The notes: a model not told the origin generated them from the letters alone. A stretch of 64,000 bases of DNA from Roseiarcus sp963832305 (GCA_963832305.1 CAWHTU010000018.1:434001-498000); one strand, 5' to 3'; counted from the stretch's first letter, positions 19,078 through 31,346 are shown. Numbers and translations are program-made.

Positions 19078-20049
19078 GCCGCTCTCGCTCAACCTGCCGC
19101 TCGCGCTCACCGCCTCTGTCGTCGAGGCGCTGACCGGCTATCCGGCGCCTCTCTACAGCGCGATCGGCCATCCCGTCACTTGGATGGGCCGTTGGCTTGC
19201 GTGGCTCGACGCGAGGCTCAATCGCTCCGACGCGAGCTTCGCCATGCGCCGGACGGCCGGCATGGTCGCGCTTTGCCTCTATCTCGCGCCGGTCGCGCTC
19301 GTCGCCTGGGCGGCGACACGGGCGCTGACGCCTTTGGGCGCGTTCGGCTTCGCCGCGCTTGCGCTTCTCGCCGCGAGCCTGCCGGCGCAGCGGAGCCTCG
19401 CGCGCCATGTCCGGGCCGTGGCGGACGGTCTCGATCTTGGCCTCCCGAGGGACGCCGGGCGGTCGCGATGATCGTCGGCCGCAACCCGGCGGCGCTTGAC
19501 GAAGCGGGGGTCGCGCGGGCGGCGATCGAGAGTCTGGCGGAGAATTTTTCCGACGGCGTCGTCGCGCCGATCTTCTGGACGGCGCTCGGCGGGCTCATCG
19601 GCGGCGCCAGCTACAAGGCGATCAACACCGCCGACAGCATGATCGGCCACAAGGACGAGCGGCACGGCGCCTTCGGCTGGGCCGCCGCGCGGCTCGACGA
19701 TCTCGTCAATCTGCCGGCGTCGCGTCTTGCCGCGCTGTGGCTGATTCTCGCCGCCGCGCTGACCCCAGGCGCCTCGGCGCGCGACGCCGCGCGCGCCGTC
19801 ATGCGCGACGCTTCGCGTCACCGCTCGCCCAACGCCGGCTGGCCCGAGGCGGCGATGGCCGGCGCCCTCGGCCTGAAGCTCGCGGGGCCGCGGGTCTACG
19901 GCGAAACGCTGGTCGATGACGCCTTCATGGGGGAGGGCCGGCGCGAGGCGGACGCGGCAGACACAAGACGGGCGCTGAGGCTCTACCGGCTGGCTTGCGC
20001 AATCGAGGCTTTGGCGCTCGCGGGCGCGGCGCTCATCGCGCAAGCTTGA
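19076..20049 (+). pseudogene. cobD: Adenosylcobinamide-phosphate synthase CobD, frameshifted
   Basis: CobD/CbiB is a membrane enzyme that attaches aminopropanol (phosphate) to adenosylcobyric acid. The first frame from the ATG at 19076 gives NLPLALTASVVEALTGYPAP, LYSAIGHPVTWMGRWLAWLD and membrane helices up to VRAVADGL, then stops at 19469. The second frame continues with PPEGRRAVAMIVGRNPAALD, EAGVARAAIESLAENFSDGV, APIFWTALGG, NTADSMIGHKDERHGAFGWA and the rest of the family. A single-base shift around 19430-19450 links them; repaired, the protein has about 323 residues. The 3' end overlaps the convergent cobQ by 17 bp. Since the rest of the pathway is intact, a sequencing indel is quite possible. 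Confidence 0.82.
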
Positions 20050-21487
20050 GGATCACGTCGAGGTCGAGATGCACCTCGCAGTGGTCGGCGAGCTCGTCGA
20101 GCGTGCGCTCGACCGTCGCCTCGTAGGCGATCTCCGACCCCGCGCCGAGTGACTTGAGCCACGCGGCGCGCTGGCGGTCGTCGGCGAACAGGCCGTGGAC
20201 ATAGGCGCCGGCGATCATGCCGTTCTCGGAGGTCGCCCCGTCGAGCCGCCCGTCGGCGAAGCGCAGGAGCGGCCGGGCGCAATCGTCGCCCGTGGTCTTT
20301 CCGATATGCATCTCGTAGCCGCGGAAGGGCGCGCCGTCGGCGATGCGCTCGCCCTCGGCCTCGCGCAGGATCTTCTCGCCGGTCAGCACGGTCTCGACCT
20401 CGAGCAGGCAAAGGCCTTCGACCTTTTGCACGGGCCCTTCGATCCCTTCAGGGTCGGCGACGCTTGTCCCGAGCATCTGATAGCCGCCGCAGATTCCGAG
20501 CACCCGCCCGCCGCGCCGCGCATGCGCGAGAAGATCGACATGCCAGCCCTGCCGCTGAAAGAAATCGAGATCCGCGATCGTTGCCTTGCTGCCGGGCAGG
20601 ATGATGAGATCGGCAAGCGGAATGGCTTCGCCGGGGCGCACGAAAACAAGCCGCACGGTGGGCTCGATGCGCAACGGGTCGAATTCGTCGAAATTGGCGA
20701 TTCGCGCCAGCATCGGGACTGCGATCGTGACAAGGCCGTCCGTCCGGGCCCTGACCGCGCCAAGGCCGAACGCGTCTTCCGCCGGGAGCCTCGCCGCTGC
20801 GCCGAAGTACGGCACAAGCCCGAGCGCACGCCAGCCGACGCGCTCCGCAATCGTCGCCATGGCGCCTTCGAACAGGCTCGCGTCGCCGCGGAACTTGTTG
20901 ACGATGAAGCCGACGATCATGGCGGCGTCGTCGGGCGCGAGCGCGGCTTTGACTCCGAGAATCTGGGCGAATATGCCGCCGCGGTCGATGTCGCCGACGA
21001 GCGCGACCGGACAACCCGCCGCGCGCGCGAAGCCCATGTTGGCGATGTCGCTCTCGCGCAGGTTGATCTCCGCCGCGCTGCCCGCGCCTTCGATGAGCAC
21101 GAGGTCCGCCTCCGCTCTCAGGCGCGCGTAGCTCTCGAGCACGGCCGGCAGGAGCTTGGGCTTAAGCGCCTGGTATTCGCGCGCCCGCGCATTGCCGATC
21201 ACCCGGCCCTGGACGACGACCTGCGACCCGATCTCGCTCTGCGGCTTGAGCAGCACCGGATTCATGTCCACCGTCGGGGCGACCCGGCACGCCCGCGCCT
21301 GCAGGGCCTGGGCGCGGCCGATCTCGCCGCCGTCGGCCGTGACCGCGGCGTTGTTCGACATGTTCTGCGGCTTGAATGGCCGGACCCGAAGCCCGCGTCT
21401 GGCGAAAGCGCGGCTTAAGCCCGCGACGATCAGCGACTTGCCGACGTCCGACCCCGTCCCCTGAAACATCAGCGCCCGGGCGGTCAA
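20033..21487 (-). CDS. cobQ: Cobyric acid synthase CobQ
   Basis: CobQ amidates carboxyls b, d, e and g of adenosylcobyrinic a,c-diamide using glutamine and ATP. A TTG at 21487, overlapping the cobO stop as TTGA, gives the canonical start MTARALMFQGTGSDVGKS. The 484-residue protein has the dethiobiotin-synthase-like P-loop (FQGTGSDVGKS), RPFKPQNMSNNAAVTADGGE and KPQSEIGSQVVVQG. The class I glutamine amidotransferase domain carries the nucleophile Cys333 in RVLGICGGYQMLG and His431 in AGAYVHGLF. It is translated after cobO. Confidence 0.92.
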   Translation of the reverse strand: MTARALMFQGTGSDVGKSLIVAGLSRAFARRGLRVRPFKPQNMSNNAAVTADGGEIGRAQALQARACRVAPTVDMNPVLLKPQSEIGSQVVVQGRVIGNARAREYQALKPKLLPAVLESYARLRAEADLVLIEGAGSAAEINLRESDIANMGFARAAGCPVALVGDIDRGGIFAQILGVKAALAPDDAAMIVGFIVNKFRGDASLFEGAMATIAERVGWRALGLVPYFGAAARLPAEDAFGLGAVRARTDGLVTIAVPMLARIANFDEFDPLRIEPTVRLVFVRPGEAIPLADLIILPGSKATIADLDFFQRQGWHVDLLAHARRGGRVLGICGGYQMLGTSVADPEGIEGPVQKVEGLCLLEVETVLTGEKILREAEGERIADGAPFRGYEMHIGKTTGDDCARPLLRFADGRLDGATSENGMIAGAYVHGLFADDRQRAAWLKSLGAGSEIAYEATVERTLDELADHCEVHLDLDVILKLAR

Positions 21488-22089
21488 AACTCGATCGCCT
21501 CCTGCGCGCGCACGCCGGCGGCGAAATGGTGCTTGACGAGGGTGAATTCGGTGACGCAGTCGGCCGCCTCGATCAATTCCGGCTTGGCGTTGCGGCCGGT
21601 GACGACGACGTGCAGATCGCGACGCCGCGCGCTGAGCGCCGCGACCACCTCGGCGAGCGGCAGGTAGTCGTAGCGGAGCGCGATGTTGAGCTCGTCGAGA
21701 ACGAGGAGGCGGATCGAGGGGTCGGCCATCATCCGCCGAGCCTCGCCCCAGGCGGCATTGGCCGCCGCGACGTCGCGGGCGCGGTCCTGCGTCTCCCAGG
21801 TAAAGCCCTCGCCCATCGTCCGCCATTCGACCTGGGCGCCGAAGCGCTCGATGGCCCCGCGCTCGCCGGTCGACCAGGCGCCCTTGATGAACTGCACGAC
21901 GCCGACGCGGAAGCCCCGCCCGAGCGCGCGCAAGGCGAGTCCGAAGGCCGCCGTCGATTTGCCCTTGCCGGGGCCGGTATGGACGATCAGGAGGCCCTTT
22001 TCCAGAATCGGCTTCGCCGCGACCTCGGCGTCCTGCACCGCCTTGCGCTTTGCCATTTTTGCTTTGTGCCGGCCGGCGGCTTCGTCCAT
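21484..22089 (-). CDS. cobO: Cob(I)yrinic acid a,c-diamide adenosyltransferase CobO
   Basis: CobO (CobA/BtuR type) transfers the 5'-deoxyadenosyl group to reduced corrinoid. The 201-residue protein has the family P-loop GPGKGKST (residues 39-46), the segments RVGVVQFIKGAWSTGERGAI and LVLDELNIALRYDYLPLAEV, and VVVTGRNAKPELIEAADCVT. Its length and motifs are normal. Its stop overlaps the cobQ start by 4 bp, so the two are coupled. Confidence 0.93.
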   Translation of the reverse strand: MDEAAGRHKAKMAKRKAVQDAEVAAKPILEKGLLIVHTGPGKGKSTAAFGLALRALGRGFRVGVVQFIKGAWSTGERGAIERFGAQVEWRTMGEGFTWETQDRARDVAAANAAWGEARRMMADPSIRLLVLDELNIALRYDYLPLAEVVAALSARRRDLHVVVTGRNAKPELIEAADCVTEFTLVKHHFAAGVRAQEAIEF

Positions 22090-22168
22090 GTCGGTCTCCG
22101 CGAGGCACGGAGGGCTAGCAGGATTCCGGCTCCGTCGCCAATTTCAGGACCGGCGCATTTCACAATCG

Positions 22169-22528
22169 TCAAGACGAGCGCGCCAGCGTCTGGATGACCT
22201 CGATCCCAGCCGCCTTTGCCCGCTCGACCATGTCCGCCGTGCCGAGCCCGCCCGGAAAGGCGACGACGAGATCGGGGGCGCCTGTGGCGATCATGTATTG
22301 ATTGCGCGCAGAACCCTCGGACGTTCCGGCCCGGTGCCATTCTGGCAGAAAGTCCCATTCGAGCACGCCGTTTTTCCGTGCCCACCTGCCGGCAATATGA
22401 TCGACGCCGCGCGCCCCGCCGTGGATCAGGCGTTCGAAGGGGCCGCGGGCGGCAAGCAGGCGGTCCAGCGCGCTTTCGACGAGTTCGGCGTCGCGCCAAT
22501 CGCGCCCGCCGCAAACCAGGACTCTCAA
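22169..22528 (-). CDS. DUF2493 (SLOG-fold) protein
   Basis: The 119-residue protein shows the DUF2493 nucleotide-binding Rossmann-like pattern of the SLOG superfamily: MRVLVCGGRDWRDAELVESA, RLIHGGARGVDHIAGRWARK, GTSEGSARNQYMI and VVAFPGGLGTADMVERAKAA. Family members are thought to bind nucleotides or related ligands, and many sit on mobile or phage DNA. Here it lies 79 bp upstream of cobO in the same direction and may be co-transcribed, but a role in cobalamin synthesis is not established. Confidence 0.8.
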   Translation of the reverse strand: MRVLVCGGRDWRDAELVESALDRLLAARGPFERLIHGGARGVDHIAGRWARKNGVLEWDFLPEWHRAGTSEGSARNQYMIATGAPDLVVAFPGGLGTADMVERAKAAGIEVIQTLARSS

Positions 22529-22746
22529 CCAGTCATCTCCATTCGGGGCTTTCTACCGCCGGCCGGCGTCTGCCGGAATAACTCGAACCGCCGCTTGATC
22601 GACAATCGGTCGGGTCACCGCCCCATCCGCCTCTCCAGATACGCACAATCCGAAAGGGGCGCGGGCTCCAGATCAAAAGCCCTGTCGTCGGCGACCGGCC
22701 ACAGTCATTTGACAACTCCCCGCGAAGCTGGAACATGAAACACGCA

Positions 22747-22917
22747 CGGTCCCTCGATCTTGATAGAGGGTGAAAAGGGAACACGGTAGGCTTTCTGCCG
22801 ATCCGTGGCCGCCCCCGCGACTGTGAGCGGCGTGCCGACGCTTTTCTCGCCACTGGACTCGATCCAAGTCCGGGAAGGCGGCGTCGGCGATACGCTGCGA
22901 GCCAGGAGACCTGCCGT
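22747..22917 (+). ncRNA. Cobalamin (AdoCbl) riboswitch
   Basis: The region holds the conserved B12 riboswitch elements in order: a 5' stem followed by GGTGAAAAGGGAACACGGT, the core CCGTGGCCGCCCCCGCGACTG, GCCACTGG with paired flanks, and the B12 box GCCAGGAGACCTGCC at 22901-22915. It precedes the leader ORF and the DUF1636-cobW-cobN operon on the same strand. Binding of adenosylcobalamin would reduce expression of the operon. The boundaries are approximate. Confidence 0.92.
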
Positions 22918-22966
22918 GCGCCGATGACTTGCGCGACGCCGCCGGAGGGGCGGCCAAGGAGCGACG

Positions 22967-23131
22967 ATGACCAGCCGACACGATCCTGAATGCGTGACTG
23001 CGCCTGAACGCGTGATTGCGCGATTTCGCGCCAATCGCGGCCGTCATTGCGAGCGCAGCGAAGCAATCCAGAACCGCCGCGGCTTGGATTGCTTCGTCGC
23101 TTCGCTCCTCGCAACGACGCACGAGCCATGA
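22967..23131 (+). CDS. 54-codon leader ORF between riboswitch and DUF1636 gene
   Basis: An ATG at 22967 has a strong SD (AAGGAGCGACG) about 50 bases after the B12 box. It opens a 54-codon frame (MTSRHDPECVTAPERVIARF at its start) whose TGA overlaps the DUF1636 ATG as ATGA. The second half is the translation of a palindromic repeat (CERSEAIQ, then LDCFVASLL), so the sequence is not conserved protein in origin. The SD and the 4-bp overlap suggest translational coupling of riboswitch-controlled initiation to the next gene. It may be a leader peptide, or the remnant of an older DUF1636 N-terminus cut by repeat insertion. Expression is unproven. Confidence 0.5.
   Translation: MTSRHDPECVTAPERVIARFRANRGRHCERSEAIQNRRGLDCFVASLLATTHEP
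23042..23119. repeat. Palindromic intergenic repeat (REP-like)
   Basis: Two arms, 23042-23070 and 23085-23119, form a long imperfect inverted repeat beginning CGTCATTGCGAGCGCAGCGA and returning through GGATTGCTTCG. This is a well-known element scattered in alphaproteobacterial genomes. It lies inside the short leader ORF and would fold into a stable hairpin right before the DUF1636 start. Confidence 0.85.
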
Positions 23132-23511
23132 GCGCCGGGACCGGCGGTCTTCAGGCCGCCCTTCTCGTCTGCGTCACCTGCAAATCGGATGCCGGGCCGC
23201 TTGGCGCGGGACTGTTCGCCGCGCTTGCCGAGCGGCTCGCGGGCGAGACAGATATCGCTCTGAGGCCGATCGAATGCCTCTCGGTGTGCAAGCGGCCATG
23301 CACGGTCGCGCTCGCCGCGCCGGGCAAATGGACCTATGTCGTCGGCGATCTCACCCGTGAATCGCATCTGGAGGACATCGTGGCCGCCGCGCGCCGCTAC
23401 GCCGCCTCGCCCGCCGGAATCGTCCCTTGGCGCGAGCGTCCGATCTCGTTCCGCAAGGGTGTGGTCTCGCGCACGCCGCCGCTCGCGCTCGCCGCATCTT
23501 GGCTCGCTTAA
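23128..23511 (+). CDS. DUF1636 ferredoxin-like metal-binding protein
   Basis: The ATG at 23128 overlaps the stop of the short leader ORF. The 127-residue protein has a thioredoxin-like ferredoxin pattern, with LLVCVTCKSDAG near the N-terminus, IECLSVCKRPCTVALAAPGK and KWTYVVGDLTRESHLEDIVA. The paired cysteines (CVTC and CLSVCKRPC) suggest an iron-sulfur cluster or another metal. DUF1636 genes commonly stand beside cobW in B12-regulated loci, and a role in cobalt handling or electron supply for corrin synthesis is inferred. It is the first large gene after the riboswitch, 15 bp before cobW. Confidence 0.8.
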   Translation: MSAGTGGLQAALLVCVTCKSDAGPLGAGLFAALAERLAGETDIALRPIECLSVCKRPCTVALAAPGKWTYVVGDLTRESHLEDIVAAARRYAASPAGIVPWRERPISFRKGVVSRTPPLALAASWLA

Positions 23512-23526
23512 GCGTTAGGATCCCAG

Positions 23527-24555
23527 ATGCTCGCCAAGACGCCAGTCACCATCGTCACCGGCTTTCTCGGCGCCGGCAAGACGACTTTGATCCGGCATCT
23601 CATGGCGAACGCCGGCGGACGGCGCCTTGCGCTCATCATCAATGAATTCGGCGACGTCGGCGTCGACGGCGACCTCGTCAAGGGCTGCGCGGACGCCGCC
23701 TGCCCGGAAGACGCGATCATCGAGCTCGCCAACGGCTGCATCTGCTGCACCGTCGCCGACGATTTCGCCCCCGCGCTCACGGCGCTGATCGCGCGCGAGC
23801 CCAAGCCGGATCATATCGTTGTCGAGACCTCCGGCCTCGCGCTGCCGAAGCCGCTCATCAAGGCCTTCGACTGGCCGGAGCTGCGCACCCGGCTCACGGT
23901 TGACGGAGTCGTCGCGGTCGTCGACGCCGCCGCCGTCGCCGAGGGACGGTTCGCCGACGATCCGGCGCGGGTCGCCGAACAGCGGCGAAACGATCCCTCG
24001 CTCGATCACGACAATCCGCTCGAAGAGGTCTACGAGGACCAGCTCATGAGCGCCGACCTCGTTGTGCTCAACAAGGCCGATCTCATCGGCGCCGACCGGC
24101 TGAACTCGCTGCGCGCGGAGATCGCCGGAGCATTGCCGCGCGCGGTGAAGATCGCGCCCGCGCGCGAGGGGGCGATCGGCGCCGACGTCCTGCTCGGCAT
24201 GCGCGCCGCGGCCGAGGACGATCTGAGCGCCCGCCCATCGCATCACGACGCCGAAGGCGAACACGATCACGACGATTTCGACACTTTCGTCGTTGCAATT
24301 CCGACTGTTGAAGATCCCGACGCTTTCATCGACCGCCTCATCGGGGCGACGCGCGCGCATGACATCCTGCGGATCAAGGGCTTCGTCGAGGTCGCCGGCA
24401 AGCCGATGCGGATGTTGGTGCAAGGGGTCGGCCGGCGCTTCCGGCGCGACTTCGAGCGTCCCTGGGCCGCGGACGAGGCGCGTCAGAGCCGTCTCGTCGT
24501 GATCGCCCAGCGAGGCGTCGACCGCGACGCCGTCGCGGCGGCGCTCGGCGCCTGA
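23527..24555 (+). CDS. cobW: CobW, G3E GTPase metallochaperone
   Basis: The 342-residue protein has the P-loop GFLGAGKTT (residues 12-20), the metal-binding CxCC motif CICC at 71-74, the GTP motif NKAD and a His/Asp-rich loop (HHDAEGEHDHDD) near residue 240, then the CobW C-terminal domain. CobW GTPases bind a divalent metal through CxCC and are thought to deliver cobalt to the CobNST chelatase. The gene sits between the DUF1636 gene and cobN with gaps of 15 and 12 bp, which fits that role. Confidence 0.93.
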   Translation: MLAKTPVTIVTGFLGAGKTTLIRHLMANAGGRRLALIINEFGDVGVDGDLVKGCADAACPEDAIIELANGCICCTVADDFAPALTALIAREPKPDHIVVETSGLALPKPLIKAFDWPELRTRLTVDGVVAVVDAAAVAEGRFADDPARVAEQRRNDPSLDHDNPLEEVYEDQLMSADLVVLNKADLIGADRLNSLRAEIAGALPRAVKIAPAREGAIGADVLLGMRAAAEDDLSARPSHHDAEGEHDHDDFDTFVVAIPTVEDPDAFIDRLIGATRAHDILRIKGFVEVAGKPMRMLVQGVGRRFRRDFERPWAADEARQSRLVVIAQRGVDRDAVAAALGA

Positions 24556-24567
24556 GGCTTTGAACTC

Positions 24568-27908
<3,341 letters not shown>

Positions 27909-27912
<4 letters not shown>

Positions 27913-29201
27913 GCGCGATCGCGCCGCGCCGCAAGGGCTGGTGTCCGGGGGCTCTGCGGCCAATGGAGACCGGGGACGGGCTCATCGCCCGGGTGCGTGC
28001 GTCGCGAGGGCGATTGTCGCTCGCCCAGGCCGCGGCGCTGGCGGAGAGCGCGCTTCGCTGCGGCAATGGCGCGATCGGCCTCTCGGCGCGCGGCAATCTG
28101 CACCTGCGCGGCCTGAGCGAACAAACGCTTTTCAGGCTGCATTCGCGTCTCGGGGACGCCGGGCTTATCGACGGCGACCCCGAGATCGAGCGGCTGCGAA
28201 ATATCGTCTCAAGCCCCCTCGACGACATCGATCCCGACGCGTCGCTCGACGTTGGTCCGAGCGTCGCCGCGCTCGAGACGCGGCTCGGGCGGGACGAGGA
28301 TCTGCGCCGGTTGCCGGCCAAGTTCAGCTTTGTCTTTGATGCGTTGGGGCGCCTGCCGCTCGCCGACGTCGAAGCGGACATCCGTTTCGAAGCGGCGGGC
28401 AAGACGCTGGCGGTTTTTCTTGCCGGCGAGGATGCGCTCGCGGCGGAATGCGCTCCCGGCGAGACCGGCGAAATCGCAGCCCGGCTCGGGCGCGCGTTCG
28501 TTCGTCTTGCCGGCGCCGCAGAAGGGTCGCCGCGACGGATGCGCGCGCTCGTCGAGCGGCGAGGGGCGGGGCCCGTGTTTTCCGAGGCGGCTCTCGAAGC
28601 CAGGCCGCGCAGGCGCTCGGCGCGGCGAATGTCATTGCGCGACCTTCTCGGCGCGCAGGAATTTGGCGGGCGCGTCGTCGTCGGCGCTGCGGCGGCGTTT
28701 GGTGAGATCGAGGCCAATCGATTTCTGGTCCTGATCGAGCGCGCGCGGATGCTTGGAGCGAGCGGGTTGAGGCTCACGCCGTGGCGGGCCTTCCTCATCG
28801 CCGGCCTCGAGGCGAAAGAAGCAAAGGCGATCCTCGGCCTGATCGCCGAGCTCGGATTCATCGCCAGCGCTGACGAGCCGCGCCTGCGCATCGCCGCTTG
28901 TCCGGGCGCGCCCGCCTGCATGCATGGCCATCGGGCGGTGCGCGAAGACGCCGCGCGCTGGGCCGCGCTCATCCCCAAGGGTGAGGGGGTCGCTCTCCAT
29001 GTCAGCGGTTGCGCCAAGGGGTGCGCCAGGGCGGCTGCGACGGCGGCGACCCTGACCGCGACCGAATCGGGCTACGATCTCATTTTCGCCGGCAAGGCAG
29101 GTGATCCGCCCGCGCTGCGCGGCCTTTCAAACACGAGGATCGACGAGCTCCTTGGCGCCGAGGGCGCGAGGATTTTCGCCAGCGAAGGACGCTCGCCGTG
29201 A
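27909..29201 (+). CDS. cobG: Precorrin-3B synthase CobG
   Basis: CobG is an oxygen-dependent Fe-S monooxygenase that converts precorrin-3A to precorrin-3B, the step that defines the aerobic route. The 430-residue protein resembles sulfite and nitrite reductases: RRKGWCPGALRPMETGDGLI, LSARGNLHLRGL and the 4Fe-4S cysteines in ACPGAPACMHGH and VSGCAKGCAR. The ATG at 27909 overlaps the cobN stop (ATGA). This is direct sequence evidence that the organism uses oxygen in ring contraction. Confidence 0.92.
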
Positions 29202-29827
29202 ATACGGCCTACAATTACGAGAAAGACGCCGCGGCCATCTATCGCCGCTCCTTCGCAATCATCCGCGGCGAGGCCGACCTCAGGCGTTTCGCGCCGATCG
29301 AGGAGCGGGTCGCTGTCCGGGTCATCCACGCCTGCGGCATGGTGGAGGCGGCAGGCGACCTCGTCTTTACAGCCGGCGCCGCGGCGGCGGCGCGCGAGGC
29401 GCTTCGGGCCGGCGCGCCGATTTTCTGCGATGCGCGGATGGTCGCCGAAGGCGTGACCCGCGCCCGCCTTCCGGCGCACAACGAGGTGGTGTGCACGCTC
29501 GCCGACCTTTCCACCTCTGAGCTCGCCGCCAGGCTCGGCACGACGCGCACGGCGGCGGCGATCGAGCTCTGGCTGCCCCGGCTTGGCGGATCCGTCGTCG
29601 CCATCGGTAACGCGCCGACGGCGCTCTTCCGCCTGCTCGAGGCTGTCGCCGCAGGGGCGCCGCGTCCCGCGGCGATCGTGGGCATGCCGGTCGGCTTCGT
29701 CGGCGCGGCGGAATCGAAAGAGGCGCTGATCGAGAGCGGCCTGCCGGCCATTGTCGTGCGCGGGCGAAAAGGCGGCAGCGCGATGGCCGCGGCCGCCGTC
29801 AATGCGCTGGCGAGCGACGCCGAATGA
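29198..29827 (+). CDS. cobH: Precorrin-8X methylmutase CobH
   Basis: CobH moves the C11 methyl group to C12, giving hydrogenobyrinic acid. The GTG at 29198 overlaps the cobG stop (GTGA). The 209-residue protein has the catalytic His44 in VIHACGMVEAAGDLVFT, then APIFCDARMVAEGVTRARLP, AIELWLPRLGGSVVAIGNAP, TALFRLLE and GMPVGFVGAAESKEALIESG. Length and motifs are complete. Confidence 0.94.
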   Translation: MNTAYNYEKDAAAIYRRSFAIIRGEADLRRFAPIEERVAVRVIHACGMVEAAGDLVFTAGAAAAAREALRAGAPIFCDARMVAEGVTRARLPAHNEVVCTLADLSTSELAARLGTTRTAAAIELWLPRLGGSVVAIGNAPTALFRLLEAVAAGAPRPAAIVGMPVGFVGAAESKEALIESGLPAIVVRGRKGGSAMAAAAVNALASDAE

Positions 29828-30555
29828 GCGCGCTCGGCCGTCTCTATGGCGTCGGCATCGGACCCGGCGACCCGGAACTCCTCACGGTGAAGGCGACGAA
29901 GGTCATCGCCGCGTCGCCGGTCGTCGCCTTTTTCGCCAAGGCCGGACGACGCGGCAACGCCCGCGCCATCGTCGACTGCTGGCTCAAGCCGTCGCACGTG
30001 GAGCTGCCGCTGTTCTATCCGATGACCGACGAATCGCATTTCGACGATCCGCCATACCGCGAGGCGCTGGCGCGCTTCTACAAGGAATCCACGATCGCGA
30101 TCGCCGCTCATCTCGAGGCCGGCCGCGACGTTGCCCTGCTCAGCGAAGGCGACCCGTTGCTCTACGGCTCGTTCATGCATCTTTTCATCCGCTTGCGCGA
30201 CCGCTTCGCGGTCACGATCGTGCCCGGCGTATCCTCGATTTGCGGCGCCTGGGGCGCGGCCTCCGCGCCGATGACCTGGGGCGACGACTCACTCATCGTG
30301 CTGCCGGCGACGCTGCCGCTCGACGAGCTCAAGCGCCGGCTCGCGCTTGCGGAAGCCGCCGTGATCATGAAGATCGGGCGCAACTTCGCCCGCGCGAAGG
30401 AGGCGCTTGTCGCGACGGGCATGGCGGACGGCGCCATTTATGTCGAGCGCGCGACGATGGCGGGCGAGGTCGTGACGCCTCTCGCCGAGAAGCACGGCGA
30501 CGCCGCCCCCTATTTCTCGCTGATCCTCGCGCCCGGCCGGGGGCGCCGGCCGTGA
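29824..30555 (+). CDS. cobI: Precorrin-2 C20-methyltransferase CobI
   Basis: CobI methylates precorrin-2 at C20 with SAM. The 243-residue protein has the tetrapyrrole methylase pattern: LYGVGIGPGDPELLTVKATK, VALLSEGDPLLYGSFMHLFI, IVPGVSSICGAWGAASAPMT and VIMKIGRNFARAKEALVATG. The ATG at 29824 overlaps the cobH stop by ATGA. The order cobG-cobH-cobI-cobJ is the classical aerobic arrangement. Confidence 0.94.
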   Translation: MSALGRLYGVGIGPGDPELLTVKATKVIAASPVVAFFAKAGRRGNARAIVDCWLKPSHVELPLFYPMTDESHFDDPPYREALARFYKESTIAIAAHLEAGRDVALLSEGDPLLYGSFMHLFIRLRDRFAVTIVPGVSSICGAWGAASAPMTWGDDSLIVLPATLPLDELKRRLALAEAAVIMKIGRNFARAKEALVATGMADGAIYVERATMAGEVVTPLAEKHGDAAPYFSLILAPGRGRRP

Positions 30556-31310
30556 GCGGGCGGGTCACGGTCGTCGGGCTCGGTCCCGGCCCCGCCGAAT
30601 GGATGACGCCGGAGGCAGGCGCGGCGATCGGGGCGGCGACCGACATCGTCGGCTATGCCCCCTATCTCGATCGCCTGGCCTTGCGGGCAGACCAGCACGC
30701 CCACGCGAGCGACAATCGCGCCGAACTCAGCCGCGCCCGCCTGGCGTTGAAGCTCGGGGCGGAAGGGCGCGCGGTCGCTGTCGTTTCGGGCGGCGATCCA
30801 GGCGTCTTCGCCATGGCGGCGGCGGTGTTCGAGGCGGCCGAGGAGGACCCTCGATGGCTCGACCTCGACATTGCGGTTGCGCCCGGCGTGACCGCGATGC
30901 AGGCGGCCGCGGCCCGTCTCGGCGCGCCGCTCGGCCACGACTTCTGCGCCATCTCGCTCTCCGACAATCTCAAGCCATGGGCGATCGTCGAGCGCCGGCT
31001 CCGCGCGGCGAGTGAGGGCGATTTCGTCATCGCGCTCTACAACCCCGCGTCGAAAGCGCGGCCGGATCGCGTCACGCAAGCGTTCGATCTCCTGCGGCGC
31101 GTCAAAGCCGGGACGACGCCGGTCGCCTTCGCCCGCGCGGTCGGCCGCGCCGACGAGTCGCTGAGATTGACCACGCTCGGCGAAGCGGACGGAAAGCTCG
31201 CCGACATGGCGACGCTCGTCATGATTGGCTCGAGCGAAACGCGCTTCATCGCCCGCGACGGCGCAAGGGCCTGGATGGTGACGCCGCGCGCCTATGGGGG
31301 CGGGCGATGA
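30552..31310 (+). CDS. cobJ: Precorrin-3B C17-methyltransferase CobJ
   Basis: CobJ methylates C17 and drives ring contraction to precorrin-4. The GTG at 30552 overlaps the cobI stop (GTGA), giving 252 residues that begin with SGRVTVVGLGPGPAEWMTP. Further motifs are IVGYAPYLDRL, AVVSGGDPGVFAMAAAVFEA, VAPGVTAMQAAAARLGAPLG, HDFCAISLSDNLKPW and IALYNPASKARPDRVTQAFD. It is the last gene of the run started by the riboswitch; a palindromic repeat follows. Confidence 0.93.
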   Translation: MSGRVTVVGLGPGPAEWMTPEAGAAIGAATDIVGYAPYLDRLALRADQHAHASDNRAELSRARLALKLGAEGRAVAVVSGGDPGVFAMAAAVFEAAEEDPRWLDLDIAVAPGVTAMQAAAARLGAPLGHDFCAISLSDNLKPWAIVERRLRAASEGDFVIALYNPASKARPDRVTQAFDLLRRVKAGTTPVAFARAVGRADESLRLTTLGEADGKLADMATLVMIGSSETRFIARDGARAWMVTPRAYGGGR

Positions 31311-31346
31311 ACCCGCGGATGATGGCGCACGGCCAAGTTTCGACCA

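Noticed and set aside
23042..23119. CRISPR-like repeat near the riboswitch
   Set aside because: It is one inverted palindrome with no spaced direct copies, so it is a REP-like element and not CRISPR.
22533..23129. Minus-strand open frame over the riboswitch region
   Set aside because: Its sequence includes the translated palindrome and the antisense of the riboswitch; not a gene.
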